Shown: positions 49,710-61,122 of the stretch, piece by piece
How positions within the stretch are numbered: position 1 is the first letter of the stretch
Layout of the letters: every line of letters begins with the position of its first letter
Source: Dillenia suffruticosa
Taxonomy: Eukaryota; Streptophyta; Magnoliopsida; Dilleniales; Dilleniaceae
DNA: 64,000 bases
Direction: 5' to 3'
NCBI GenBank assembly: GCA_033439265.1
Contig: JAVTVX010000013.1
Location: forward strand, 16,906,500 to 16,970,499
Translations under genes and position numbers: made by a program
Notes under the pieces: model-generated
Seen by the model: only the letters and a program-made list of their open reading frames with translations
Told to the model about the DNA's origin: nothing
Databases searched by the model: none

Positions 49710-50491
49710 TGAGGTTCAATAATTGAAAACAAGTAATGAATCACACTGCACACAGAAAAGCTTAACTGATGCAAAACTGTGTACTTAGAGAATGAAGCCA
49801 CGCAATTGTAGTTGGTGGTAGTCGTTAACCAATTTGGATAAGGCAAAATAAAAGAACACCATGACTGAGACCAGACAGCATAAGATCTTACATACTTTGT
49901 TAAGCAGTTATAAAAAATTTGTACATCCACTAATGGTTTTTTTTTTTTTTTGGTTTACAAAAGAGGGCATTGCCCTAGAAGAGGGAGGAGAAAGAATAGG
50001 GGCTCAATCTCCGGATCTCAGGTCAAGAGAGGGGCCAGTGGTATCACTGGACCCAAAGGCACCTAGTCCATTAATGGTTTCTGAATCCCCCATAAGCATT
50101 GTTTCTGGGAGTGCAATGCGAATAGCAGTCGTAATTGACATGAATTTATTGAGTTCTAAGAGTAACAATGCAAACCAGAGATTCACCTTCAAAAATTTTT
50201 ATGCCCATTTAATAGACAAAGGGTGGAGCGATCAGATCCTTTGATTGGAACAGCAGAGTAGATGAGCTTTGAGAATAAAATATTGATGTTACAGATGTAA
50301 AATAAGTTCTTCACAATAATGATTTCTCATGAAAACGAAGACATACCTGTAACAATTCACTCTCACTGGCTACTAGTGCTCCAAAGTTTCTGCAACCGCT
50401 CTGGCAGTTTGAATCATATTGCCAAATATCTGAAAATTTCTCATCTCCATCCATTAAGTGCCCATCAAGTCTTGAACAAGCTTCATGCAAC
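49710..50491 (-). CDS. Candidate 3' exons of an unrecognised gene cut off by the duplication junction
   Basis: The best exon is 50347-50491 (minus): 48 codons beginning LHEACSRLDGHLMDG and ending VASESELLQ, between a TTCAG acceptor and a CAG/GTATGT donor. It enters with one leftover base, and an in-frame extension to an acceptor near 50515 is possible. It leaves in phase 0. A following acceptor TGTGTGCAG near 49755 would add CDSLLVFNY and a stop near 49727. I do not recognise the product. Upstream exons would have to lie right of 51081, where the segmental duplication begins, so the gene is probably truncated and dead. Exon structure is inferred from sequence only. Confidence 0.3.
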
Positions 50492-51164
50492 CTGAAGCAA
50501 AGGAACCTGCTAATTGAGCTAAATTTTCTGATATGATCAAGATACTATAAGATATTCAGAGAAGTTCAGCTAGGTGCCCCGGTCTAACTAAATTACAAAC
50601 AAACTTAATAAGAATGTTCAATTTTCCTTCAAATTTTAAGGGTCAGATGTGCAATTGTTTCTCTATCTGTTTACTATCTATTTTCACTAAATTGGATGAT
50701 TTTCATCAGTTCACAATTTTATTACCCTCATTCAGAGTCTGAGATATCATAGGGTGCAGGGAAGAGATGCACTATTGGTATTATGAGCAATTGGAAAGGT
50801 TTGAACTTATCCAAAATATCAATCCAGATATGGATCTAATAAGCTTTTGTATCTCCTTATAGAGAAAACTGGTAGAATTCTTAGAAACCTAGCAGACTTC
50901 AGAGTATATGAACTTGAAAGAAAAGTGAGGAAATAATTAACCTGAATTAAAGAGTGCACATGAACAAAAGCCTGGCAATTTGCTTCTCCTCAGATTGTTG
51001 AAACAAAAGAGTGCATCATCATGTCTTCCATTTGCAGTTAAGTAGAACACAAAAAGAAAGGATGAGAAAATAAAACCAACAGTTCTAATTACAATTGCTG
51101 TGCTAGTGTTTATGTTATTCTTTTTGCTGGAGAGAAACTGAGAGAAGTTTCCCCATGAATACAG

Positions 51165-52703
51165 GTAATGTGTGAGAACAAGGCTAGACAAATGTGTACA
51201 GCTGAAGATAGCCCTTCTGATCTATTTGAAAAGATTGTGACGATTGCAGATGCCCAATATATGGCACCTAGAACCACACCTCTTCAAGATCAAGGAAAAA
51301 TGATTTAGTTGACCTTTGTGTGGACAATGGATTAGGATTTGCAAAAGATCGCACAATTAGTAGGTATGCTGCTCTTTCTTAAAGCTTCATATTTTTTAAT
51401 AATAACAGGGGAAATAAATCTAGTAAATATAAATTATTAAATTGTATGGCACCTAGAACCTCTTCAAGTAAAAATGATGTTGTGGATCTTTGTGTGGACG
51501 AAGAGATAGGATTTTAAAGGTATGCTCTTAACGTTTCACATTTCTTAATCTAATAATAGCAAGAGGGAGTCTTTTTTTTTTTTTGGGGATGAGAGCATCT
51601 TTTTGGATCTTTGTCTCATCTTAATATAGCTTTGGATGAATGGCTTCAAAAGATAAGATAGAGGAATAATGTGTATCTGGTACAAGTTAGAGGTAATTTA
51701 AATTGAGAACAAGACGAAGTGCATAAAGCAAAAAATACCCATATATGCTGGAGTGTAAATCACAGAAAACGAAAGTTGTCAAAGAAGTTGAGGAGAAATG
51801 ACCTAAAGATAAAGCATAGTATCCTTTGAAGTGTTCTATGTAGGCCTCAGTATTCTGCATTAGAGGGCTTATCTCATTTTGCAACTAAATAAATTTAACT
51901 AATATCATGAATAAAAATGGCCAAGAACTACAAATTATCTCCTAAAAGTTAATTGTTCCCTAAAAACTTTAAGAATAAAAGTCTAACTTTTTTGGGAGGC
52001 ATTCAAAAGTAGGTATAAGGGGGAGTTATTTGTGGTTTTAGCCCTAGAAAGGAAAAAAAAATCGTCAGGACAGAATAAATAAGATTAGGCTAGTGGGAAC
52101 ACAGTTTCATTTATCTAGAGGCACAAGCACATTGTGGTAACAAATCAACAGCAGCGAAGTGTTATATTAGATGGTGCTGGAAACTCAGACATTTAGAGGC
52201 CTGATTTTCCACAACTTTTTACCTAGAATGTCTTATGGTGAATTTGGAAAATAACAAGTTAGCACAAGCACAACACAACTATCTGCCGGTTTGCTTTGTG
52301 GTCTTCAAAACAAGTTACTAAAGAATGTTTTCTGCAGCCATCTGGCTAAATTTTACTGTTAATTTCCCACGCTTAGCTGTCTTGCTGAGTCCATGGTTTT
52401 CGAATTAGGAGTCTATCTCGGGTCCCATAACTTTCATTTTTATATGGCAGAAGTTTGATTGGTTCAGTGCGGCTATATTTTTTTTCTATAAACAATGCTG
52501 CTTCCCCCCCCCCCCCAAACATAACATAAGAAATGAATTATTTGGTGGATGCTGTTTGTTATTGTCCTCATGTCACAATAATTACTTGCTGCAGGTTAAC
52601 AGAAATGAATAGCAAAGAATACTTGGAGCAGCATGCTGCTATGGTAGGATGGAAGGAGCGATCACAGGAAGAAAAAAGTGAGCAACTTCTACATGCATCA
52701 TGA
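51165..52703 (+). pseudogene. Truncated AFG1 pseudogene (exons 13 and 14 only)
   Basis: The exon 13 copy is 51165-51363: it has a 5-bp insertion (ACCACACCTC where the source has ACCTC) that shifts the frame and brings a stop soon after. The exon 14 copy is 52595-52703: it is open to its stop and differs by a few substitutions. Splice sites are kept, but exons 1-12 including the whole ATPase core are missing. The decayed exon-13 relic of intron 13 is also present near 51445-51525. It cannot make an AAA ATPase. Confidence 0.92.
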
Positions 52704-54075
52704 GGTGAAAATAGAAGGATCATTAAAGTAAGTCAATAAAATAAAAATTAAGTAATCTCAAAAAAGAAAAAGGGGAGGTCTTCTTCAGAAGACTTGTTTT
52801 TAATTGGACACCTACGCTCCATCCTCCATAATTAATGAGCCGATGGCAGTGGGCATTGTGTTTGGTGCTAGATGAAAACATAGATTTTGTTGGAAGTGAA
52901 ACCAAATATTGGTTGTAAATTTTTATTTAATTACAAGGTGGTCTATATATGTAGCATGACAATTTTGTTAATAAAGAAGTCCATATTGAAAAGATCAGGA
53001 GATTATTTCCACAAGGATTTAATGTTGTGGTAAAAGGACCATATGCCGCTTGGTATCAATGGCGTACATTGATTTTGTTTCATGAAAGATGATATGCATA
53101 ATTATGTAACCGCTCTCTCTCTTTCTCAGGAGAGATTTATGAAAAGAAATCCCTAGATCCTCACTGGGTAATGTGAAGAATTTATACCTTGAAATCTTTG
53201 GATTCTTTTATGGACAGACTTGAGGCACAAATAATCATCAGGATTTCTAGTTGAGATGATGAATTCGTCTTTTTTTTTTTTTTTAGTGTTAGATCAACTA
53301 TGGTCAATGTCATATTTCGATTAATCCGGAAATGATGAATTCGTTGTGCCAATGGTAAATATATGGTTTAAGGCTTGACCTTGAGGAATTCATGTCAACG
53401 TAGCTTGAATGATTTCAGAGACTAATTTAGATTTTTACCCTTTTTTAATAGTTTATTGTAATCCCAAGCATTCCTTATGATTTTTCCAATGCGAGTGTCA
53501 GGATTGCTGGAATGGAGGTAGATGCCAGCTTTTGAATCACTAGGTAATTATGTGCAATGTGCAATCAAGACTGCTTATCGTAAATGTAGCCAATGCCCAA
53601 GTAAAACAGAATTGAGTTTTTGGATCAGAAACTCAATCTATTACAGGGTGCGTTAATGACCTCATCAGCCACGTGTTGCTACTCTGTGTCCAAATGTCAA
53701 AAGTAAGCAATTGCATAAGTTGCAAATGAACCGAGTTGATTCAATTTATTCATTTCTTAAACAAATTAAACTGAGTCGAGCCTCATTTTGCAAATGAGCC
53801 AAAAAAATATTTGTTAAAACTCAGTTTAACTAGTCTAATGATCTAACTGTGCTATAAGTAAGATTAAAGCACACAACACTCGGTGCTCAACCAGAATTTT
53901 GTCATTCTAAAAGGTTGCAATTAAAAGATTTGCCATGTTTGGTCACATTAGTTATGAGATACACCACTAATGTCTTTACATAGCTCCATTCAGTTCTGCC
54001 AAAATTTTCATTTATAGTGATATAGAAACAGAGCCAACTTGCTAAGTTTCTGAAAGCTTGCCATATCTTGCACTG

Positions 54076-57000
54076 TTAACATAAAACCAAGCAAAGGGTA
54101 TCTTCTTCCCAGACTAAAGTCTCCTCGGATGTTGTTGCTTCCATCAAGAGCAGGAGAGGCACTGGTTGCAGTAGTAGGCAACAACAATATTGTTGGAATG
54201 AGATAGAATAGGAGCCGGTGTTGGGATCTTTAACTGCTTTAAAGTTGTCCAGGCTCATGCCAAAGCGGCCCAACAAAGAATTGCCCATCTCTTTCAGCTT
54301 CCCTGCTCAGATTGATACACATTTTTTAGCAACTTTTCAGCAGGAAAATGTTTGCATACAGGAATTTTAAAAAATAAAAAATAAAAAAGAAATGAAAATA
54401 AACTTTATTGTGATTTAGCAATCAAGTAGTTACCATATCTTAACACTACTGGATAAATCACAAGTTATCATGGTGAACAGTTTCTTGACAAAATCATTAA
54501 AAGATTAAATAGATCCTCAAATATAGTCTTCATTTAAATAGAAGTAAAAACATAATTGGGAGATATTAATTAGCCAAATTAAAATAAAAAATAAAAAACA
54601 TAGGCCCATAGATGCACAAGGGGATAATAATGGACATCAGGGAAACAATGCTAAGCCACTTCCACTTGCATCCAAAGTCAATAGTTCATGAAACAAAGTG
54701 AAAACAAGAGGCTGAGAAAAAGGTGCACCCCACTCCAAGTGGACGAGTTTCAGCACCCAATGCAATCGAGCTAAATTTGGAGGGTAAACTGAAGCTGAAG
54801 ATGATGCAGTAAGGAGGGAAGGTAAGCAAACAATAAGACCTTTTAGAAACAAAAGTTTATATGGTCTACTGGAGTTCAAAAGGTTGTGACCATCTAATCA
54901 GCCTTGTACACTCCCCATAAATTTTGTAAATATGTAATTGTGAGCAAAATAGTTATAACTTTTTTTCTTGTGGTCCTAATATGTAAGAGTGGAAGAAAGC
55001 CCCCAGAGTTTTACTTTTTTTCTTGCGGTCCTAATATGTAAGAAAGCGCCCAGAGTTTTACTTTTTTTCTTGTGGTCCTAATATGTAAGAGTGGAAGAAA
55101 GCACCCAGAGTTTTACTAAATCTTAGACCTTTATGGGAGAAAGGGAAATCCATAGGTGCATTCAGTTGTACCCCATATAAAAATCAAATGGTGGCTTAAC
55201 AGCTCCAATTCACTAATTTGAATCCAGAAACGCATTACTTCATCAAAATTCCATGTTTCTCTCTAAATTCAGAGTAAATGAAACTTTGACCGGTACAATG
55301 GTGGCTTATGATTTTCCATTTTGTTGAATCATTATTTCCATGCAAAGTTGTTATGTCTCCCGTGTCATTGCATGTGTCTTCATTTCATATATAAGAATGG
55401 GACACCACAGCAATTTTCTAGTTCTCAACTTAAGGGAAAAACTCATTTGCCTCTTGAGTTCTTTACCTCTAGTTTGGATCCAGGGGATTGCGAGGTAAAG
55501 AGGAGGGAGGCTACCTATCCTCATATCATGTTTGAATGTGTTTCTCAATGAGGCAAAGGGGATGGAAGGGGCTCAAACACTTCAACACTTGAAAATTGCC
55601 TCCACTCCGACTTGGAGGGAAGGAGATGGAGTGGAACTTTATTAAAATTGAACCTATTCTTCCAAATGTACCATTACTTCTTCAGAATTAAAGAACTGGA
55701 TTCTTCTTTAATTTACCACAAATAACACTCCCACTCTCCTCACATTCACCCTCAAAACAAACAAGAGAATATCACATCCTACCCTCTCCCTCTATCAAAT
55801 ATTTTAATCATCCAAACAAGGGGAAGGTACCTCCTCTCACCCAAATCCCTCATTATTTCCTCCTAACCCTTCCCTGCAACTACCCTCCCCTTGAGACTTC
55901 CTCCAGATGGATACTTAGAGTACATCATGTCCCATATATTACTTTTAAGTATACAAATTTTAAGTTACACCACCAACATATATCAAGATGGACAACATGA
56001 AGGAATGCTTGGACAACAAAAAAAGATGGGGAGGTAAATCTACAAAAACATACAAAAAGTACAGGTATGCAAAAGGGGAGAGGAGAGGAACAATTGGATA
56101 AGACAAGGTTGTGGAGATTAGGATTTTAATTTGCCTTATTCATAAGGTGTCCAGAATCAGATCGCAAATTGTTAGATTCTACATATTTTCGGGAACAAAA
56201 CCATATATATATATATATATAACAAATATATGTAAAAGAAACAGAAGACAATGGTCATATTATATAAATAAAGCATATTGGTGTTTTTTTAAGTGTACAT
56301 ATGACCTTTATTAGGAAGAATGGAATACTCGTGCACCACAAAGAAAAAATAAAATTAGTCACAAGAAAAAGAAAGTAAAAGAAAATGAAAGTTTTAATGA
56401 GATAAAAGGCTAATAGTGTTGTCAACAATAGCTAATGAGAATATTGGTTGGTCATAATATACATGGAGTGCAATTATTTCAGTCTTTCTATTATATAATT
56501 AATTCTCTATATGGTATTATGACCCAAAAAAATTCTAAGGTTCAAAAGAAATGAAGGAAAAATAAGAATGAAAATGGAAAAAGAGAGCAAGTTTTTCACT
56601 CAAAATAACCAACTTCACAACAAATAGGCTTTTAAAAAAGGGGCAAATTTTTCTTATTCTTATTTTTTGTTTTTTTAATTCACTAGGCATGAGGTAGGAT
56701 CTTATGTTTCCACTGATTCTCCTATACAATCCTATGAATCCACCAGAATTCTACATTTGTGCAATTTTTCCAGCCCTTTGACTCTTTTTACCGCTTTTCT
56801 ATAGTATCATCATATGATTCTATGACCTGACTCACAATTTTAACAACCACGTGATAAGGTATAGTGAGACCCCCATTATGGAAAAATATAAGAATTTTTA
56901 ACCATAAAACGGTACATATACAGTGTTGTTTTATTAGAAGTTAGTCAGCACTTGTACCAAACGTGCTCTCAAGGGTGCAATGCCTATGCATATAGATTAA

Positions 57001-57696
57001 CATGCCTACACAAGCATGTTGTCCTCTACACTAATCTGGATGAAAGATGAGGTAAATGTCTTTTCTCTCTAGGTAAAACTCAAGCACTGGTGTCTCCTAG
57101 AACAGGTTTTACAGTTTCAAACCTCCCCGGATCATTGCCACAGAAAAATAGTCTTTCAACTTTTGAAGGTCTTTATTGTTCACAATCCCAGAGTACACTA
57201 ACACATGCTTCCTAAGATAATTAGGGGGGATTTGCCAATATCCAGAAATGCTAAATGTAGATGATCACAATGATTGTGAAAGCAAGTAATTAAATGAATG
57301 AATAGTGAAACTCTTAAGTGACTTTGAGTCGCTAGACTTTCTGCTTGTGCAGCCCAGCAGAGGCCACTAGCTGAAAGCCCCGTAAGTTCCACATTTTACA
57401 CACACATATAGAGAGGAGGGGATAGGAGCATCTGATGGGCTTTGGGTTATCCTCAAAATAGAAACCCACCACAATGTAGCTGTTATAGACACACATAACA
57501 CACACATAAATAAAACTCATGAATTCATATTTCACGTTTTCTTTCTTTGTTTCTCTTCTTAAGAACATTAAGTTTGAGCTCACCAATCATCTCTTCCTTC
57601 ATCGTCTCGCATTTTAACCCAGCTTTTGCTCCAAGTGGCGAATAGTTCTACTAGCTTGGACATTCGAGGGTTCCAGTTCCAAGATTTTCTTCAGAT
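54076..57696 (-). pseudogene. Truncated TTC1 pseudogene (exons 4 and 5 only, stop lost)
   Basis: The exon 4 copy is 57584-57696: it lacks one base relative to the source (CTTTTGCTCC for CTTTTGGCTCC), causing a frameshift. The exon 5 copy starts at 54302: it keeps MGNSLLGRFGMSLDNFKAV, but the TAG stop has become TAT (54187-54189). The frame therefore continues for about 32 more residues, rich in Cys and Leu, to a stop near 54076. Exons 1-3, with the acidic region and first TPRs, are absent. Confidence 0.9.
54958..55116 (+). repeat. Three-copy tandem repeat private to duplication copy 2
   Basis: The unit TTTTTTCTTGTGGTCCTAAT plus ATGTAAG, GAAAGC and CCCAGAGTTTTACT occurs three times with periods of about 47-54 bp. 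Copy 1 has it once (about 23531-23585). Confidence 0.88.
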
Positions 57697-58395
57697 CTGA
57701 ATGAAAACAAAATAATAAAAAAATGCAATAGGGGAAGGAAACAAAAACAACAGACAAGAGACTGACAAAAGAAAATAGTTATTTTCAATGTAAGAGCAAT
57801 CAGCAGAACCAGTAAAACTATATGTTCTTTGTTCAATGATGTAATAAAATGACTGCGATTTGCCAAAATTTAGCATTTGTGCAGATTTGCACAGAACTAT
57901 GCAGATGGAGGTGATAAAAGAACTGTATATAGCAATGACATTTTAAACTTGGAGTTAGAGACTATAACAACAACAACTAAGTGGGGGGGGGGAGGAAACT
58001 AAAAAGGCAAAAGGATAATTCAACATAATATAACTTTGCAATTTTTTTTTTTTAATAATTTCTTTAATCGAATTTCCATGTGCAGCAGTTTCTCACAAAC
58101 ATGTACATATAAGCATATTTTATAGATGTACATGCAACACAGAGAATAGCATTTATCTATCCTTTTCCTTCTGCTTGAAACTATACTGCATTTAGATTTC
58201 CTCTCTCTTGGAACTAGCAGGCAATAAATCTCTTTAGAGGCATATTAAGTACCCTAAAAGCAACTTCTACCAACAGCAATGAATAAAACATGCACAAGGA
58301 ACAGACACAAAATAAAATTAAAAAAAATGACACAACTCTGTTTTGGAAACAAAATGCATAAAGTATCCATTTAAAAAATATTACATAGTTCACTA

Positions 58396-58694
58396 CCTCC
58401 ACTCAACATGGTATCATCTTCAGACAATATGGTATGTGAAACCATGCCTTAAAAGGATAGACCAAAATGTTCTCCATGCTGCATTATACATCTCATGTTG
58501 CAGGCAAAAGCAAATTCTTGGCCCATTTTGTAAGGAAGTTAGCCCCATATGGTAAAATAAAATTTTCCGTTGTCATATAGATTGCCTTCAGTTTCTCTCA
58601 TTAAGCTCTTCCAGGAGTAGCTTGTAAGCCCCAGTTGTCTGACTGCTAGAAACAATTAACTGGAAACTTAGCCAGGAAAAACCATTTTATATAT
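58396..58694 (-). other. Probable 3' untranslated region of the PPR gene
   Basis: Single-copy sequence between the end of the segmental duplication and the PPR stop codon. No frame of note. Any transcript longer than about 300 bases past the stop would run into duplicated DNA. Confidence 0.5.
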
Positions 58695-61067
58695 TCAACT
58701 GGTGTCATCCTCAACAACATGCTTGATGGATGCTTTTCGGTACCTCAGTTTATCCAACTCATTCCCCAGATAGTCCAGACATGTGTCAGTGATGTGGTTA
58801 GGCATGCAGCCTGAGTCCAACATCATCTTTAGGAACTTGTAAGCTTCTTTTAGTCGACCTGCTTTGCTATGAACTTCAATCAGTGTATTAAAAGTAACAA
58901 CATCAGGGTTTATCCCACTACTTCTCATCTGCTCAAAGAGTTTGTTCACTTCATCTATCCGGCCAGCCTTTCCAAGTGCATTGATTAGAGTGTTATACAT
59001 CACAATGTCAAGATATCCACCTTGACTCATCAACTTATCTAGGACACTACTTGCCAGATCTGCTCTACCCATTTTCCCCAATCCTTGAATGATTAAATTG
59101 TAAGTTGCAACATCAGCAGGGCAGAGCTTCTCGCCCATTTCATGAAGAACATCCCACATTTCATTGAAATAACCTTTCTTGACAAACGAACTCATAATGG
59201 AATTATAGGTGTAACTCACAGTATTTACACCCATGTCAGTGAATATTTCAAACAACTTGCAAGCGACACTCAATTTCCCATTGGACAAAAATATAGACAG
59301 GTAAGTATTGACCATATCAATATCAAAAGAGTCTGTTCCTTTCCCCTGAACTCTTTGACCCCTAGACAGCGAAAACAATTGAAACCAATCATTTTGTGAC
59401 TTGGGCTGATTAGCAAGTTGATCCATATAGGGAGACGATGACCACTCATCAAGTGCAACCCCATCATCTTTGGAACCATTTCCGCCATCTGACTGTAAAT
59501 TAGAGTCACTTCCCCTTGAATTTATCAGCTCAGACAAAGCACCCTTGGAAGGGAACAAGGGCGTAAAATCTTTACTCCTATTCGGCCAATTTTTCATAGA
59601 AGCATCCATATCTGCTTTCCACTTAAGAACACTAGGCAACAAAGCCCCATCCCTCACATGCTTCAAAAGCCTCTCTGTGGAATCCCATCGACCCTCCCTA
59701 TGCAGCCCAATCAACAGACTTGTTATCGTAACAAGATCCACCACAAACCCTCTACCCTCCATTTCCTCCACCAATGTCAGAGCGCCGTCAACCTGCCCCT
59801 CTCTACAATGCTGCAGAATCACAATACTATAGGTCACACCATCCACAAAATTGCCCTTCTTCTTCAAATCACAAAACAATGAGTACCCTGCTGCAACTCT
59901 GCCATTCTTAAACAACCCATCAATAAGAATATTATAAGTCCACGATGATGCCCTAATTCCCTCCTGAACCATATTCTCAAACAGCTGGCATGCATCATTC
60001 AGTTTCCTTGCCTTCATCAACCCATCAATCATCGAATTATAAATAATGACATCAGGTTGAAACCCTTTGTTTTTCATTTCTTCAAACAACCTAGTAGCAT
60101 CATTAATCCTATAAGACTTACAACACCCACAAATTAAAATCCTATAAGTAATCAAATCGGGCTCATGTGCAGACCCTTTTAATTCTTCAAAAACATTCAA
60201 ACCATCCTTCACTTTCCCGACCGAACAAAACCCTAAAATCAAACTATTATAAGTGCACAAATCAGGACCAAATGGATTCAATAGCTTCAACTCTGAAAAC
60301 AAATCAAGAGAAGCTCGAATATCTCCCCAAATACCAAATGCATGGATGCAAATATTATAACCCCAACAATCTAATCTAAAATTTGCTCTCTCTCTTAACC
60401 TATAAAATAATTTCTCAAATTCAGATCTCAAATTAGATTTTCTTAGGGCGATTAAAAATTCATTGCATACAATAGAAACAGGAACATGAGAAGACGAATC
60501 CAAAAGCTTATAAAAGATAGATAAAGCCAACAAAACCTGATCTTTTCGTACAAGAGCAATTAAGAGAGACGTGTAGAGACTAGGATGATTAGAATCAGAG
60601 ATGATCACTCTGGAAAGTTGAATTTGGTCAAGGATTTGCAAAGCGGAATCGAAATCGTTCCTTTTGATGAAGGAATCAAGGATGAGTTTGAAGGCGGAGG
60701 GCTCCAGAACGACTTTATTGGAGATGATGGAGGAGAGGATGTCCGGCACGTGACGACGAAGAAGGAGGTGATCGGCATCGCGGCAGAGAGTGCGAATAAG
60801 AGCGGAGTAGGCTATGGAGGAGGGTTTAGGGTTTGAGGAAGACGAGGACCATTTGAAGAAGAAGTCGAGTTTTTTGGAAGCGTCAATGGTGTTGCTGGAG
60901 AGAAGCTTGAGCAGTACGGGTTCGGAGATGGAAAAGGGGTCGCCGTCGAGATTCTCTGCCGGAGAACGGCGGAGAGATTTGGTGACGGCAGCGGTAAGGA
61001 GGATTTCGCCGAGTTTGTCAACGGAGGTCTTCCATGGCGGGAGCAGAGAGTGCTTTCCTCCGCGCAT
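58695..61067 (-). CDS. P-class pentatricopeptide repeat protein, intronless
   Basis: One open frame of 790 residues from ATG 61067. The open frame extends further upstream, but family conservation begins at MRGGKHSLLPPWKTSVDKLG. Two PPR blocks are visible: about residues 125-480 (for example TYNSLILGFCSVGKVKDGL, TYNILIDGLFKNGRVAAGY) and 581-770 (TYNLIIQGLGKMGRADLAS, MYNTLINALGKAGRIDEV). A linker of about 100 residues with SSSPYMDQLA separates them. The architecture, linker motif and ending match Arabidopsis At4g01570 as I remember it. PPR proteins bind organellar RNA in a sequence-specific way; no E, DYW or SMR domain is present. Mitochondrial or plastid location is likely from the family, not proven by the N-terminus. 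About 55 bp upstream of the start a dispersed duplication begins. Confidence 0.93.
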   Translation of the reverse strand: MRGGKHSLLPPWKTSVDKLGEILLTAAVTKSLRRSPAENLDGDPFSISEPVLLKLLSSNTIDASKKLDFFFKWSSSSSNPKPSSIAYSALIRTLCRDADHLLLRRHVPDILSSIISNKVVLEPSAFKLILDSFIKRNDFDSALQILDQIQLSRVIISDSNHPSLYTSLLIALVRKDQVLLALSIFYKLLDSSSHVPVSIVCNEFLIALRKSNLRSEFEKLFYRLRERANFRLDCWGYNICIHAFGIWGDIRASLDLFSELKLLNPFGPDLCTYNSLILGFCSVGKVKDGLNVFEELKGSAHEPDLITYRILICGCCKSYRINDATRLFEEMKNKGFQPDVIIYNSMIDGLMKARKLNDACQLFENMVQEGIRASSWTYNILIDGLFKNGRVAAGYSLFCDLKKKGNFVDGVTYSIVILQHCREGQVDGALTLVEEMEGRGFVVDLVTITSLLIGLHREGRWDSTERLLKHVRDGALLPSVLKWKADMDASMKNWPNRSKDFTPLFPSKGALSELINSRGSDSNLQSDGGNGSKDDGVALDEWSSSPYMDQLANQPKSQNDWFQLFSLSRGQRVQGKGTDSFDIDMVNTYLSIFLSNGKLSVACKLFEIFTDMGVNTVSYTYNSIMSSFVKKGYFNEMWDVLHEMGEKLCPADVATYNLIIQGLGKMGRADLASSVLDKLMSQGGYLDIVMYNTLINALGKAGRIDEVNKLFEQMRSSGINPDVVTFNTLIEVHSKAGRLKEAYKFLKMMLDSGCMPNHITDTCLDYLGNELDKLRYRKASIKHVVEDDTS

Positions 61068-61122
61068 CGCTCCGTGAGAGCGAGAACGCTCATTATAAAA
61101 TTTTATTAACAGGTTTAAAATT

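Larger units (their letters stand above)
51081..58395 (+). repeat. Segmental duplication, copy 2, about 7.3 kb
   Basis: A direct copy of 19206-27055. It starts abruptly at AGTTCTAATTACAATTGC after unrelated sequence and ends at ACATAGTTCACTA, about 300 bp from the stop codon of the PPR gene. It carries terminal exons of AFG1 and TTC1 without the rest of either gene. Relative to copy 1 it lacks about 340 bp and one tandem unit, and it has a private triplication at 54958-55116. Confidence 0.95.

Noticed and set aside
49574..49930. 118-codon minus-strand frame ending DAFYNLFISL
   Set aside because: It needs a phase that does not follow from the neighbouring exon, and an acceptor inside it gives a short terminal exon in another frame that fits better.
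50937..51191. Possible TPR-like exon (YLTANGRHDDALFCF)
   Set aside because: Its donor leaves one base while the next candidate exon needs two, no acceptor is visible upstream, and the frame runs into the duplication; too weak to call.
51081..58395. Second functional AFG1 and TTC1 genes
   Set aside because: Only the last two exons of each are present, with a 5-bp insertion, a 1-bp deletion and a lost stop codon.
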